From a virus, in the IMG/VR virus record IMGVR_UViG_3300005264_000064, positions 1 to 64,000 of that record: a stretch of 64,000 bases of DNA; one strand, written 5' to 3'. Position 1 is the stretch's first letter. Each line of letters opens with the position of its first letter. Below, in pieces: positions 46,427 through 55,082 of this stretch. The translations under genes were made by a program, and so were the position numbers. A model generated the notes under the pieces. That model saw nothing but the letters and a program-made list of their open reading frames with translations. It made no database searches and was not told the origin of the DNA.

Positions 46427-47098
46427 TTACGTATTACTTTTATTGACTTCTTTTAAGTAAGCCTGCTGGGCTTGCCAAAGAGCGTAAGTAGCCGCAGCGT
46501 CTATCCCTGCATATTTAATCAGCTTTTCATCGAAGAGGTTGTCTTCTACAAATTTGTCGGCAGAGACAGCCCAGGCTCCATACTTGTGGCCCATTAGGAG
46601 CTTAAGTTGTGTATTAGCTTGCCAACTGTTAACGTGATTGAGGATGGACTTTGCTAGCTGTTGTGTGTCTTCGTAGTTCTTAGGGAACTTGCCTGTTTGA
46701 TAGTAAATATGTTTAAAGTCGAATGAAGCGTTGTGCCATATTTGTAGAATATCTGTCGTCGTTAGCCAGTGAAGTACTCGACGGGTGACTAGCGGTTTGT
46801 CTAAGATAACGATACGTGCTGACGTATCACTGTCAGTAAATGAGACGTGTGTCAGACGGGATAGTGATGGATGTGACAGACCCGTGGAGTTAATACGTTG
46901 TCGGAGTACTCTTTTGCGTAGTTTGTCACTAGAGATTTCTAGCTCTTGTGCGTATCTAGTTTTGTCTTCAGCAGAGTACTTTGAGGCTGTTTCAAAGTCG
47001 AAGGCCGCAACAGGTCCCAAGTTATTGAGCCAACGGATAGCAGTAAATGGGTCGTTAGTGTACTCATAATCGACTTTCGTGTTTAGGGTTTTGACCAT
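46427..47098 (-). CDS. DnaQ-like 3'-5' exonuclease (polymerase proofreading subunit)
   Basis: A 223-aa DEDD exonuclease: AAFDFETASKY (Exo I), IWHNASFDFKHIYY (Exo II), AGIDAAATYALWQ (Exo III, D-type with preceding Tyr). It is the proofreading domain that in most phages is fused to the polymerase encoded next. AAGGAG precedes the start, and the gene keeps its own stop, TAA. Confidence 0.85.
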   Translation of the reverse strand: MVKTLNTKVDYEYTNDPFTAIRWLNNLGPVAAFDFETASKYSAEDKTRYAQELEISSDKLRKRVLRQRINSTGLSHPSLSRLTHVSFTDSDTSARIVILDKPLVTRRVLHWLTTTDILQIWHNASFDFKHIYYQTGKFPKNYEDTQQLAKSILNHVNSWQANTQLKLLMGHKYGAWAVSADKFVEDNLFDEKLIKYAGIDAAATYALWQAQQAYLKEVNKSNT

Positions 47099-47107
47099 GG
47101 GTACTCC

Positions 47108-48532
47108 TTATAGGTGTTCAGCGTTGTAGAGACGGTGGCGTGCTCTAGAGCAGGCGACATAGTATAAGTAGATCTCAGACTTCATTTCCTGTGGAAGAGC
47201 CTGTGGGCAAAAGTTGTCTGGCAATTGGTCAAAGATTTTGCTGAGGGCGTGGTTCATATCATCTGCTAGAGAAACGAAATCTGCCTCTAGACCTTTGAAG
47301 GAGTGGGCAGTACCCACAAGGTAATTTGTCTTTGTCTTTTCGTGTGACTTAGCCTCGTTGTAGCAACTTGTTATATCTTCTGCTCCGTAGCGTTGAATTA
47401 AAGCTATTGCATTCTGTAGTGAGATGTCGTCCTCGTGCAAGTGCTTTAGGTACATTAGAGGTGTACGAAATTGGGCTTTCAGTTCATCGTCTAGAAAGTA
47501 CTCATCTACGTCTTGTTGTAGATGTTTGAAAGATGGGTCACCTATGAAGCCCTTGAACGTGAGTTTCATTATTGAGAGTATCGGTTTAAAGATTGTATCG
47601 GCTGCTCGGACTAAGGTGTACGGCGTGCGGTGCCTGTTTAGTACCATTAGTTGACTGATTAGACCAGCGTTGGTACGTGAGATAAAAGCAGTTGTTGGTG
47701 TCTTTGGTGTAGGACTGTCGACTCCTAGAAACTGCATGGTGGGATCGATGTTTGCGTTTGCGAATGCCTGTATTGACGCGGCTATTTGCTTTGAGACACG
47801 GAATGACTGTGTCATAGTAAACAAGGTGCCTTGGTTTTTCATTACATCGAAGCAGTTGATAGTGTGATTGAAGGCGAAGATATTTTGCATTGCGTCGCCA
47901 ACTAGGATCTTTTTCTTTGCTGGTAGTAGCTTGAAAATTTCTAGTGTGACTTCGTTTAAGTCTCCTGCTTCGTCTAACATAAGGAGGTCAAGCTCGTCAT
48001 ATTCTAAGTCTCCCGACGCTAGTAACAGGTGGAAGTACTTGAGGTAGAAGTCATGGGAAGCTTCGATGTCGCCTTCCATCATTAAGTTGAGGTGACGAAC
48101 GCAGTGGTCTGCTATTACTCGTGGTATTTCATACTCTTCAGCGAATTGCTCGAAGGATGTGAACCTAGAGAGGCAGAATTGCTTTATGTACTCTAGGATA
48201 GCTACTTTTTGATCGTAACGTTTTACTTTTTGTATAGAGCGGTAGTTGAACATACCTAGCTTTATGTTGCGGTCTACGACTGTCGGGCGGTATGCTAATG
48301 AGTGCGTAGTACAGCAAGTAACTGAAGAGGGGAATTTTGTCTTGGCCTCCGTCGCGACTGCTTTTGTGTATGCTAGGTAGAGAGCGCTACTAGGGTTTAA
48401 TTGCTTAGAGATTTCGACAAGGAGTGAGGTCTTACCGGAACCGGCTACTGAGCTGACTAATGTGAGGGCATTGTCGGCTGTGTCTGATTTAATATGGTCT
48501 ATAATTGCTTGCTGCTCAGGTGTACAGTTCAT
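47108..48532 (-). CDS. SF1 UvrD/Rep-like DNA helicase
   Basis: A 474-aa superfamily 1 helicase. Motifs: SSVAGSGKTSLL (I), LAYTKAVATEAKTKF (Ia), LLMLDEAGDLN (II, DEAGD instead of DEAQD), VGDAMQNIFAFN (III), TAHSFKGLEADFV (V) and YVACSRARHRLYN (VI). It is shorter than UvrD, with reduced 1B/2B domains. It probably unwinds DNA in replication or recombination, being placed directly upstream of the exonuclease and polymerase genes. Confidence 0.88.
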   Translation of the reverse strand: MNCTPEQQAIIDHIKSDTADNALTLVSSVAGSGKTSLLVEISKQLNPSSALYLAYTKAVATEAKTKFPSSVTCCTTHSLAYRPTVVDRNIKLGMFNYRSIQKVKRYDQKVAILEYIKQFCLSRFTSFEQFAEEYEIPRVIADHCVRHLNLMMEGDIEASHDFYLKYFHLLLASGDLEYDELDLLMLDEAGDLNEVTLEIFKLLPAKKKILVGDAMQNIFAFNHTINCFDVMKNQGTLFTMTQSFRVSKQIAASIQAFANANIDPTMQFLGVDSPTPKTPTTAFISRTNAGLISQLMVLNRHRTPYTLVRAADTIFKPILSIMKLTFKGFIGDPSFKHLQQDVDEYFLDDELKAQFRTPLMYLKHLHEDDISLQNAIALIQRYGAEDITSCYNEAKSHEKTKTNYLVGTAHSFKGLEADFVSLADDMNHALSKIFDQLPDNFCPQALPQEMKSEIYLYYVACSRARHRLYNAEHL

Positions 48533-48584
48533 TTATTATTTTGTCCTTTATTTTAATTTTTATTAGTGTTTATTAGTCAATGCC

Positions 48585-48718
48585 TACATTACTGTAGAGG
48601 GTGTACCCATTAATCTATGGAAAATGCTGGCTCTTGAACTATTAGAGTAGTCGTGGCTGTTTACAATGAAGTAGACTTGTGACATTAAGGTATCCTTACG
48701 TAATGGGTACCCTCTTTG
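48585..48718 (-). repeat. Long-range inverted repeat in a 152-base gap
   Basis: The gap between the helicase start and the 83-aa gene holds TAGAGGGTGTACCCATTA at 48592-48609. It can pair with TAATGGGTACCCTCT at 48699-48713 (inside the end of the 83-aa gene), with two bulged bases. The left arm includes the dispersed 10-mer GGGTGTACCC. The 90 bases between look unstructured to me. It may be an attenuator or an RNA element related to those near the RT, but it lacks their GATGNA hairpin. Confidence 0.5.
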
Positions 48719-48936
48719 ACGAAGGTTAGGGAATTGAGTATTAAAGTTTGCTGTTCTGTGAGCGGTTGCCAGTAAAAACGTGATAGGTGGGTATACCTAC
48801 GTTCTTGTGCTTGTCCACACTCGGGACAATAGCGATGGGAAATAATGTCTGTGTGCATAGGCTGCCCTAGGTATGTCGACTGAGTAGCTTTGTGAACATT
48901 AACCCAATTATGTAAATGTATCCCGAAGATTTTCAT
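48685..48936 (-). CDS. 83-aa protein with a CPxC knuckle
   Basis: A small protein with one CPECGQAQERRY zinc-knuckle-like segment in the middle and His-rich flanks (IHLHNWVNVHKATQ). Only one CxxC pair is present, so zinc binding would need the His residues or a dimer. AAAGGA lies before the ATG. Function unknown. Confidence 0.5.
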   Translation of the reverse strand: MKIFGIHLHNWVNVHKATQSTYLGQPMHTDIISHRYCPECGQAQERRYTHLSRFYWQPLTEQQTLILNSLTFVKEGTHYVRIP

Positions 48937-48986
48937 AGCGGTCCTTTGTAGATATTAGAGAGCCCTCCGAAGAGGACTCGAAATAG

Positions 48987-50126
48987 CTAAATGACGGTGT
49001 ATGTGTTGCGAGAAATCTCGCCTCTGTCGTCTTTGAAGGTAATTGACTTCATTGTACCTAATTGACGTCGGTACCCCATGTCATGGGCCCAGAAGTTGTT
49101 GGAGGGTATGTTGCGGAAGGACTCAGCCTTGCATATACGTCCGTCGACAACTGCGTCCACATGTGTGTGACCGAAGAAAGCGTAACGAAACTTTGAGTCA
49201 GAGAATGTGCTGGCGCAATCTACTGCGAGTACTTCACCTGCATTCTTCATCTTCAATGAATCGCCGTGGGCGAATTGAAAGATGTTTTGTCCGAAGTGGT
49301 GATACTTGATAGGATTGGCTGAATCACATACAATGACTCGTGGTTCGTTGCGGTAGTATTGAAGAATTACTTCGCGGACTGCGGTACTCATAACGAATGA
49401 GTGGTTACCAATTATGTTATAGAAGTAGACTATCTCGTGTTTAGCGAGGGCCTTGTCAATTAGATTGATTAAGGCTTTATACGCTACGCGTAGAACTTTA
49501 GGTAGTCTGCTGTCGACGTCTAGCTGGTTTCCTGATTTGGCGGTCGTGTTAGATGTAGAGTCTGCTTCTACGAGATCACCAAGGTCAACTACAAGACCGT
49601 ATTTAGACATAGGGGCAGCGTCTACTAAGTAGGTAACGGCTTTGTCTAGTTCAGTTTCTGCTGTGTGAATGTCCCAATCTTTGCCAGTTTCATCACCCCA
49701 AGAGAGCATTCCGAAGTGTAAGTCATTGCTGATATACATCGTTAGTGAGTGCTCGTCTAGGTTGACGTCTGCTAGCGGCTCGGGTACGGGTTCACTCGGT
49801 GTGAGTGTTGCTGCTAGATTTTTAACTGCATCAGCTACTGCTGACAGTTGGTCTTCCTTTGCAACGTCTGACTTTACCCACTGAATTATGACATTTCCAG
49901 AATCATCATACAGCGTACTTGTGCCTTTTAGGACCTCTCCAACAGAGACATAGTTCCCAGAGTCTATAGGCAGTAAGCCCTTGCGTCGGTAACGTTCTAG
50001 GCGTTCCTTTACGCGTTGTTTTGACATCTTTGGGTTTGTCTCCCGTATACGTTCGAGCATGGCAGTAAGGTTGTGGTTACAGTCATTAGCTATTGTTATG
50101 AATTCTTCTGACTTTATATACGTCAT
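48987..50126 (-). CDS. Metallophosphoesterase with N-terminal HTH-like region
   Basis: A 379-aa protein. Residues about 1-55 look like a helix-turn-helix (MLERIRETNPKMSKQRVK). From about 125 on it has the five phosphoesterase motifs: ISNDLHFGM, DLGDLVEAD, IIGNHSFV, FAHGDS, FFGHTHVDAVV. Such phage proteins are often DNA nucleases or DNA-end processing enzymes in replication modules. The N-terminal DNA-binding look supports action on nucleic acid. AAAGGAG lies upstream. Confidence 0.75.
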   Translation of the reverse strand: MTYIKSEEFITIANDCNHNLTAMLERIRETNPKMSKQRVKERLERYRRKGLLPIDSGNYVSVGEVLKGTSTLYDDSGNVIIQWVKSDVAKEDQLSAVADAVKNLAATLTPSEPVPEPLADVNLDEHSLTMYISNDLHFGMLSWGDETGKDWDIHTAETELDKAVTYLVDAAPMSKYGLVVDLGDLVEADSTSNTTAKSGNQLDVDSRLPKVLRVAYKALINLIDKALAKHEIVYFYNIIGNHSFVMSTAVREVILQYYRNEPRVIVCDSANPIKYHHFGQNIFQFAHGDSLKMKNAGEVLAVDCASTFSDSKFRYAFFGHTHVDAVVDGRICKAESFRNIPSNNFWAHDMGYRRQLGTMKSITFKDDRGEISRNTYTVI

Positions 50127-50174
50127 CGAACTCCTTTGTGTTGATCTAGGACTTACTCCGAGGATGCCTTGATG

Positions 50175-50903
50175 CTATTTGAACTTTGCGAATTTACTAC
50201 CAGCAGTACCCGTTTTCTTTGGTGCTGGGGCTTTCTTACCGCCTTTGCTACCACGTTTTGCTTCGATCCAGGCTGCTACCTCTTCTGGAGTTGGGGCTGC
50301 TTCGCCTGCTGATTTATTTTCTTTATAGAAAGGCTGGGTAGTAGCGTCTTTAGTTAGGATCTTTTCTAACTGAGCGCCTAGTACTACCTTGTCGTCATCT
50401 TCTTTCTGTGTTAACTCGTCAGCTGTTGCGCCTTCTGCTGAAAAGAAGTTATAAGGAACCATAGATTCTCTGATTTCGCCTTTGTATTTAGTAAACTCTT
50501 GTTTGATTTGGATTTTAATTTCCAAGTCTGCTAAGTCTGTTAAGCACATAAACTCTTGAGGCTTGTTATCCTTACCTACGTTGTGCACCTCTTCTTCCAT
50601 TGTCGGCTCTTGTCCATCTTCCATACCACCTATTACTAGTAGTTTATTTAGTAGACGTGCTCCGATTTCGTTTGTAGACTCGTCGATGTTTTGTACAGTC
50701 GAGCCATATATAGTCTGAGAGTTACCGTTGTAGTCTACGTTCATATTGAAAGAGACTGCACCTTTTGCTGATTGGTCTAATGAAACGAAGTTAATTTTAA
50801 CATCGTAAACTCCTGATGCGCCTATAAAAGATGATCCTGTAGATTCTTTTAACGCGTCTTTATTTTTACTTACTTTAAGCGGGTTCGAGCTAAAGTTCGA
50901 AAT
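50175..50903 (-). CDS. Probable ssDNA-binding protein with ATT start
   Basis: The first ATG (50744) has no ribosome-binding site and cuts into protein-like sequence. The frame is open upstream for 53 codons to an ATT at 50903, reading ISNFSSNPLKVSKNK and GASGVYDVKINFVSLDQSA, with no ATG, GTG or TTG. The full product is 242 aa: a beta-rich core (SFNMNVDYNGNSQTIYGS), an acidic middle and a Lys/Pro/Ala-rich tail ending SKFAKFK. This resembles phage SSB/annealing partners of Sak4. The start overlaps the Sak4-like gene by 14 bases, so initiation on AUU or a frameshift from that gene is needed. Confidence 0.6.
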   Translation of the reverse strand: MSNFSSNPLKVSKNKDALKESTGSSFIGASGVYDVKINFVSLDQSAKGAVSFNMNVDYNGNSQTIYGSTVQNIDESTNEIGARLLNKLLVIGGMEDGQEPTMEEEVHNVGKDNKPQEFMCLTDLADLEIKIQIKQEFTKYKGEIRESMVPYNFFSAEGATADELTQKEDDDKVVLGAQLEKILTKDATTQPFYKENKSAGEAAPTPEEVAAWIEAKRGSKGGKKAPAPKKTGTAGSKFAKFK

Positions 50904-51552
50904 CTACTACCTGGTCTGTTAACTTACTAAGTTGTGCCATATGTTCTGCTAAGTTGTAGCTTTCTACTGGTTGGCTAGCTGGTAGGTCATTTAGAACTGT
51001 ACGTGCTGGGAACTTTGTTGAGCGGTGATGAATAATACGTTTATTGTTTTTAGTTTCTACAAATACGCTATTATCAACTTCTGCAAGGAAGCCCCCTCTT
51101 TTGGCAAAATTACCTTTTCCCACTAAGTTGTACATAGCGGTGTCGGGATCCCATATTGCATGAGAGATTAGCACTACATTTATGTCAGATCCTATGAGAG
51201 TATTCTGGACATACGAGGTAAACTCATTTATTTCTCTATCTAATTCTGAGTAGACTTTAAACCCTGTATGTTTTTGGTTACAGTTATCTAAGATTGTATC
51301 GAATATTTTTGATACGGAATCCCACACAATCGTTGCTGGGTACGTGCTAAACTTACTTTTGTAAGCCTCTATCTTAGAATTTGTTAGCTTAATTAGCTCA
51401 TCAACTGAATCAAATGTTGTGATGTTTGTATGAGGTATTGGAAAGGGGTAATTCTTACCGTCATGAGACATTACAAGTGTATCTTTTAGTGGTTCTGTCA
51501 ATGTAGTTTTACCCGCGTTAGACTGCCCACTTACTAATAGTTTAATTGCCAT
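50890..51552 (-). CDS. Sak4-like RecA-fold ATPase
   Basis: A 220-aa ATPase with Walker A GQSNAGKTTL at the N-terminus, ATIVWDSVSKIF as Walker B and NVVLISHAIWD as a sensor-like strand. This is the AAA_24/Sak4 pattern of short RecA-like phage recombinases that help single-strand annealing with a partner SSB. The probable SSB gene overlaps its end. The start has AAGGAATT before ATG and lies next to a 374-base non-coding region. Confidence 0.75.
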   Translation of the reverse strand: MAIKLLVSGQSNAGKTTLTEPLKDTLVMSHDGKNYPFPIPHTNITTFDSVDELIKLTNSKIEAYKSKFSTYPATIVWDSVSKIFDTILDNCNQKHTGFKVYSELDREINEFTSYVQNTLIGSDINVVLISHAIWDPDTAMYNLVGKGNFAKRGGFLAEVDNSVFVETKNNKRIIHHRSTKFPARTVLNDLPASQPVESYNLAEHMAQLSKLTDQVVDFEL

Positions 51553-51703
51553 ATAATTCCTTATTATTTTAGTATGTAGCTGATAATACCATCAGGAAAT
51601 AGATCTCCTTGAGGATTACCAAGTGTTAGAATTAACAAAGTTAATTCGCCTATGGAGCATACCGATATAAGTACTACCTGTTGTTGGTATTGTCACGGCT
51701 ACT
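51553..51703. other. Non-coding spacer with short hairpins
   Basis: This is the upstream leader of the Sak4-like gene. It holds two perfect short hairpins, CTGAT/ATCAG around 51580-51595 and GAATTAAC/GTTAATTC around 51630-51648. No ORF with a ribosome-binding site is visible. It may be part of the neighbouring RNA element or an mRNA leader. Confidence 0.4.
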
Positions 51704-51926
51704 CCTTGTATTAAGTTGTCACAATAAAACTAAGTACCAAATTTTCGCGCTAAGATGTCCTGGATTCTAGATCTGGCTGATGCAGCATGCGCTAGGTAGT
51801 TATCGTGAGCTTTAGCGTAGATAACTACCTTATTAGTACCATTATGTTACATAGCTGATGGAGGCTACTACAGTACTAACGTAGTTATTGTTCGTACTTA
51901 GCTTTAATGTAACAACTTAATGAAGG
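51704..51926 (-). ncRNA. Retron-like structured RNA candidate, distant copy
   Basis: Terminal inverted repeats TTAAGTTGT (51711-51719) and ACAACTTAA (51912-51920), extended by CCTT/AAGG, enclose about 220 bases. Inside lie a hairpin GGTAGTTATC/GATAACTACC (51795-51829) and, 22 bases on, TAGCT-GATGGA-GGCTACT (51852-51869). The same order and nearly the same spacing occur in the two elements downstream of the RT gene 7 kb away. Strand is inferred from the RT. The motif TGTTACAT/ATGTAACA further brackets the conserved hairpin. No ORF fits here. Confidence 0.6.
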
Positions 51927-52868
51927 CTACTTTAGTCTATAGTCTTTGTAGAGTAAATAGTTAAGTGATGGATTTTCTTTTGACTTTTGCATTGTTTCTG
52001 CCACTAGTTTAAGGAGTGATGTGATGAAACGAATGTCGTCGAGGTTAATGTACTCTGTTGTTTGGGTACACGTCGCTGGATAATCTTTTATTTTGTTGCC
52101 TTTGGTTCCTGTCCTGTTGATATTGTCACGAGTAATCCAGATAATTCGGATACGGTCCACTTTGTACCCTAACGCTGTGTAGATGTAGGCGTAGCATAGA
52201 AGCTGAAGCTTATAGGCATAGGGGATTGTTTTAGGTGGAGTAAGTGCAGACGTGGTTTTGTAATCCTCAATGCAAAGTGACGTTTTATTTCCTTGGGCTG
52301 CGTCACATGACCCACATACGTGATAGCCAGGAATAACTTCAGCGTGTATGAGTTCTTCGGAGTGTGCTGGCAGACCATTCTGTCTGATGTACTGAATGAG
52401 GGCGTTACCCATTGGTTTATATTGTTGGAGTATGATGTCGGCGTCTATATCTGGATTTTGCCAACGTTCGCTGAGTAGTTCCTCGATGTCGCATTTAACA
52501 TCGTCTTTATAACGTACATCGTCGTCGTATGTTTCATCGTTTGGAGCAGGCTGTAGGGTGTCAAATTCCTCTAGTAGCTGAAGGAATTGTTGTTCGTAGT
52601 TGGCAGGTATTTTACCTTGGGTGAATAAATACTTCCACATTTCTCGTGAGTCGACTTTCTGTGTCTTGGTAAAGTCCTCTGCTATAAAGTGTATTAAAGT
52701 TCCGAGCACACTGGCCGTTGAACCTGTGAAGCCTTCGTTACCGAGGATTTCAGTGTCATACCACTTATGCGGTTCTTTAAAGAACCTTGCAAACTGTGAT
52801 GGAGATATTCCCTCTGTGTTAGGAGGAAGGACTGACTTCCCACTGATATAGTCTAATTTAGTTTTCAT
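51927..52868 (-). CDS. Cas4/RecB-like PD-(D/E)XK nuclease
   Basis: A 313-aa nuclease with RecB-family motifs: SVLGTLIHFIAEDF (His), HVCGSCDAAQG (Asp), LCIEDYKTTSA (D-Y-K) and AYKLQLLCYAYIY (QxxxY). There is no four-Cys Fe-S cluster as in Cas4, although Cys are present near GSC. It may resect DNA ends for recombination with the Sak4/SSB pair or degrade host DNA. Its stop codon lies in the AAGGCTACT end of the RNA element. Confidence 0.8.
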   Translation of the reverse strand: MKTKLDYISGKSVLPPNTEGISPSQFARFFKEPHKWYDTEILGNEGFTGSTASVLGTLIHFIAEDFTKTQKVDSREMWKYLFTQGKIPANYEQQFLQLLEEFDTLQPAPNDETYDDDVRYKDDVKCDIEELLSERWQNPDIDADIILQQYKPMGNALIQYIRQNGLPAHSEELIHAEVIPGYHVCGSCDAAQGNKTSLCIEDYKTTSALTPPKTIPYAYKLQLLCYAYIYTALGYKVDRIRIIWITRDNINRTGTKGNKIKDYPATCTQTTEYINLDDIRFITSLLKLVAETMQKSKENPSLNYLLYKDYRLK

Positions 52869-53826
52869 GGACGCGCCTTTTCTTGTAATATGATAGTAAG
52901 AGATGATCGAGGAATTTCCTATCTACTTCTTCTGGGAGGTCACTGTTTCGTATTAGCTGCTCTACTTCGTCAAGTGCAACTTTGATGTTATCTAGAGTTG
53001 CTGACAATAGGGATTCATCTGTGTTATATTTGACTTGTTTGACGCTGTCTGCGTACGCTAAAGGGAACTTGATATTGTTTGTCGATATGAGTTCTCGTAA
53101 TTCTAAGGTTACCCGTAGAGCATGACTGAGGGCCTTCCAGTCAGTACCTGTTGCTGAGGACTTAGCCCGTGAACCGTATTGGTCACGTGCTGCGAGAACT
53201 CTGTCTTTTAGGAGCTGGACAGGTAGAGACATGTCATGAAGCTTGCCGAGAACTGAGATGTACTTCTTACCCTTTTGTTCTATGCGCATGATGTATTTAT
53301 ACCCTTCTGTAGATACTTGATAGCAGTTGGAACATGTAGAAAGGTGTTTTGCAAATTCTACTATTTCTCCATAGCGTGAGCCCTTGATGCCGTACTTCGA
53401 TGCTTGTTGCATGCAGTAACCTACAAATGATGATGTGTTGTTTGTTAGAAGTTTGTCGAGGTTTCTGTGAAGTGTGTCGACAAAACTCGGGTCAGAAAAA
53501 ATTGCTGAGGATGATTTCATTGAGAACAGTAGGTCGAGGGCAGATGTTTCTCCCTTGCTGAGAAGCTTAAAGTATTGCTGGACACTGTAGAGACTGATGT
53601 CGATGTCGTCTGCTGTGTTCTTTGAGTTCTGGTTACCGGATGAGTACTCGTATGTGGACTTGTTGCTGCCAAGGATGACAGAGTCAATCGATGGTAGGAA
53701 GATGCCCTTGTAGTCGATGTCGGATGATGGAGAGTCTGTGCCATACAAGGTACTACCGAATTCTGTTAGGTAGATGAGGCGGTCGCCTGGTTGTAATAAA
53801 GATTTAGCTCGTTGTACGGGTGTCAT
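52858..53826 (-). CDS. Nucleotidyltransferase (Pol beta superfamily)
   Basis: A 322-aa protein with the nucleotidyltransferase signature TEFGSTLYGTDSPSSDIDYKG at residues about 21-41 (GS then DxD), followed by a third acidic strand (DDIDISLYSVQQYF). A helical C-terminal half follows. It resembles predicted nucleotidyltransferases common in large phages. It is sandwiched, with overlaps, between the nuclease and an RNA ligase, so tRNA end or RNA repair is a plausible role; the substrate is unknown. Confidence 0.75.
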   Translation of the reverse strand: MTPVQRAKSLLQPGDRLIYLTEFGSTLYGTDSPSSDIDYKGIFLPSIDSVILGSNKSTYEYSSGNQNSKNTADDIDISLYSVQQYFKLLSKGETSALDLLFSMKSSSAIFSDPSFVDTLHRNLDKLLTNNTSSFVGYCMQQASKYGIKGSRYGEIVEFAKHLSTCSNCYQVSTEGYKYIMRIEQKGKKYISVLGKLHDMSLPVQLLKDRVLAARDQYGSRAKSSATGTDWKALSHALRVTLELRELISTNNIKFPLAYADSVKQVKYNTDESLLSATLDNIKVALDEVEQLIRNSDLPEEVDRKFLDHLLLSYYKKRRVHEN

Positions 53827-54814
53827 TGAGTAGTCCTATAAAATATGTGCGAGCTAGTCTGCTTAGGGGTTTGCTGACCTGTTTTGTGGTGAGTTTAGCC
53901 TCTTCTAGTATGTCATACTCTTCCTTCCAGGTGTCTTCGAGGACCCACTTTAAGTAAGTACCTAGCTCTTTGTAACTGATGTCTTGTTCCCAGTTGGGGC
54001 CATAGATTTCAAATATTGCCTGTTGGCAACGTTCAGGTGAGAATAGCTGGCGTGCTACGCGGTCGTAATTGGCGGTGTTTGCTAATTCCTCTGGAGTAAA
54101 TGGTTGTTTGGGTACACGAGAAGCTTTACTGTGTTTATCCCCTTTCACTTTAAAGCGGATTACTTTATCATTGAACATTGCTTTCCAGACTACACCTTCA
54201 CCGATAAGATTAGTGTCGTCAGGTAGGTAGTGTGCGGCTACTGGGCAGCAGTCTTCTACTTCTTGTGTATATGGTGCTAAGAGAGTTGTCAGTTCTTCCA
54301 AAGACTTGGAGAAGTCGATAGCTATTGATTTGTAGTAGAATGACTGAATAGCATTGTACGCCGGTAGATTCAATTCTGGATTTAACCAAGGCTCTGTTGT
54401 TGTGGGACTCGTATCTTCTATATGACTTTCGATTTCGAAAGCGTAGAATGATTTTGGTAATTTGCTGATGCCAATGTTCTTTTGAATACCTTTGCCAGCG
54501 AATTCTCCGAAGACGATAACGGTCTCTTTGGGGTGTTGGATGGCGTTAAACAGTACGTCGAAAGAATGTTTGTGCTCTACTACGTACTTGGCGAAACCCA
54601 TATGGTCGTCTTCTGGAGTAATGATTTTGTTGCGAGACTGTGCGTAACGAGTACCATCTGGTAGTTGTACTACAGCAGCATTGACTCCGTGGAGTTTAAC
54701 TGTACCACTGAAGTTGATAGTTGGATACGGAAGGTTGTCGTACTCAGCTTGTTCACGAATTGCTTTGTACACGTGACGGAATTGTTCGATTGATGGGTAC
54801 TTGTAATGTGTCAT
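53804..54814 (-). CDS. RNA ligase (Rnl2/REL-like)
   Basis: A 336-aa ATP-dependent RNA ligase: motif I TVKLHGVNAAVV (adenylated Lys), motif III-like VIVFGEFAGKG, motif IV GEGVVWKAM and motif V RFKVKGDKHS. A helical C-terminal domain follows. It seals nicked RNA such as tRNAs cut by host anticodon nucleases. It overlaps the nucleotidyltransferase gene, and phosphatase-type genes lie on the other side, which supports an RNA-repair module. AAAGGA lies before the ATG. Confidence 0.85.
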   Translation of the reverse strand: MTHYKYPSIEQFRHVYKAIREQAEYDNLPYPTINFSGTVKLHGVNAAVVQLPDGTRYAQSRNKIITPEDDHMGFAKYVVEHKHSFDVLFNAIQHPKETVIVFGEFAGKGIQKNIGISKLPKSFYAFEIESHIEDTSPTTTEPWLNPELNLPAYNAIQSFYYKSIAIDFSKSLEELTTLLAPYTQEVEDCCPVAAHYLPDDTNLIGEGVVWKAMFNDKVIRFKVKGDKHSKASRVPKQPFTPEELANTANYDRVARQLFSPERCQQAIFEIYGPNWEQDISYKELGTYLKWVLEDTWKEEYDILEEAKLTTKQVSKPLSRLARTYFIGLLNDTRTTS

Positions 54815-54815
54815 G

Positions 54816-55082
54816 TTAGTCCTTTAGGTTGATTACTGAGCTGTCTTGAAGGTAGTGAACGCCGCGTATGTTGTAATAATGGTGGAAATCGTGGTTGCCA
54901 GCGACTAAGAATTTGTCCTTATAAGGCTGTTGACAAAACCAGTCTAGGAACTCAATAGATTCATCTTTGTGCTGTACCCGAGAAGCAGTGAAGTCGCCAA
55001 CATGGATTAAGACGTCAGCTGGTGGTAGGTTACGTGGTTTGTAGCCGTGGGTGTCTGATATGCAACATATGGTCATATTCAT
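54816..55082 (-). CDS. Truncated metallophosphoesterase
   Basis: An 88-aa ORF with only the first three phosphoesterase motifs: CISDTHGYK, LIHVGDFTA, VAGNHDFHH. The C-terminal half with the GHxH motif is missing, and the next gene starts two bases later, so this is a real truncation rather than a frame error. ATG 55082 follows the upstream stop as TGATATG. It may be a remnant or a small protein that binds one metal or a partner. Confidence 0.65.
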   Translation of the reverse strand: MNMTICCISDTHGYKPRNLPPADVLIHVGDFTASRVQHKDESIEFLDWFCQQPYKDKFLVAGNHDFHHYYNIRGVHYLQDSSVINLKD

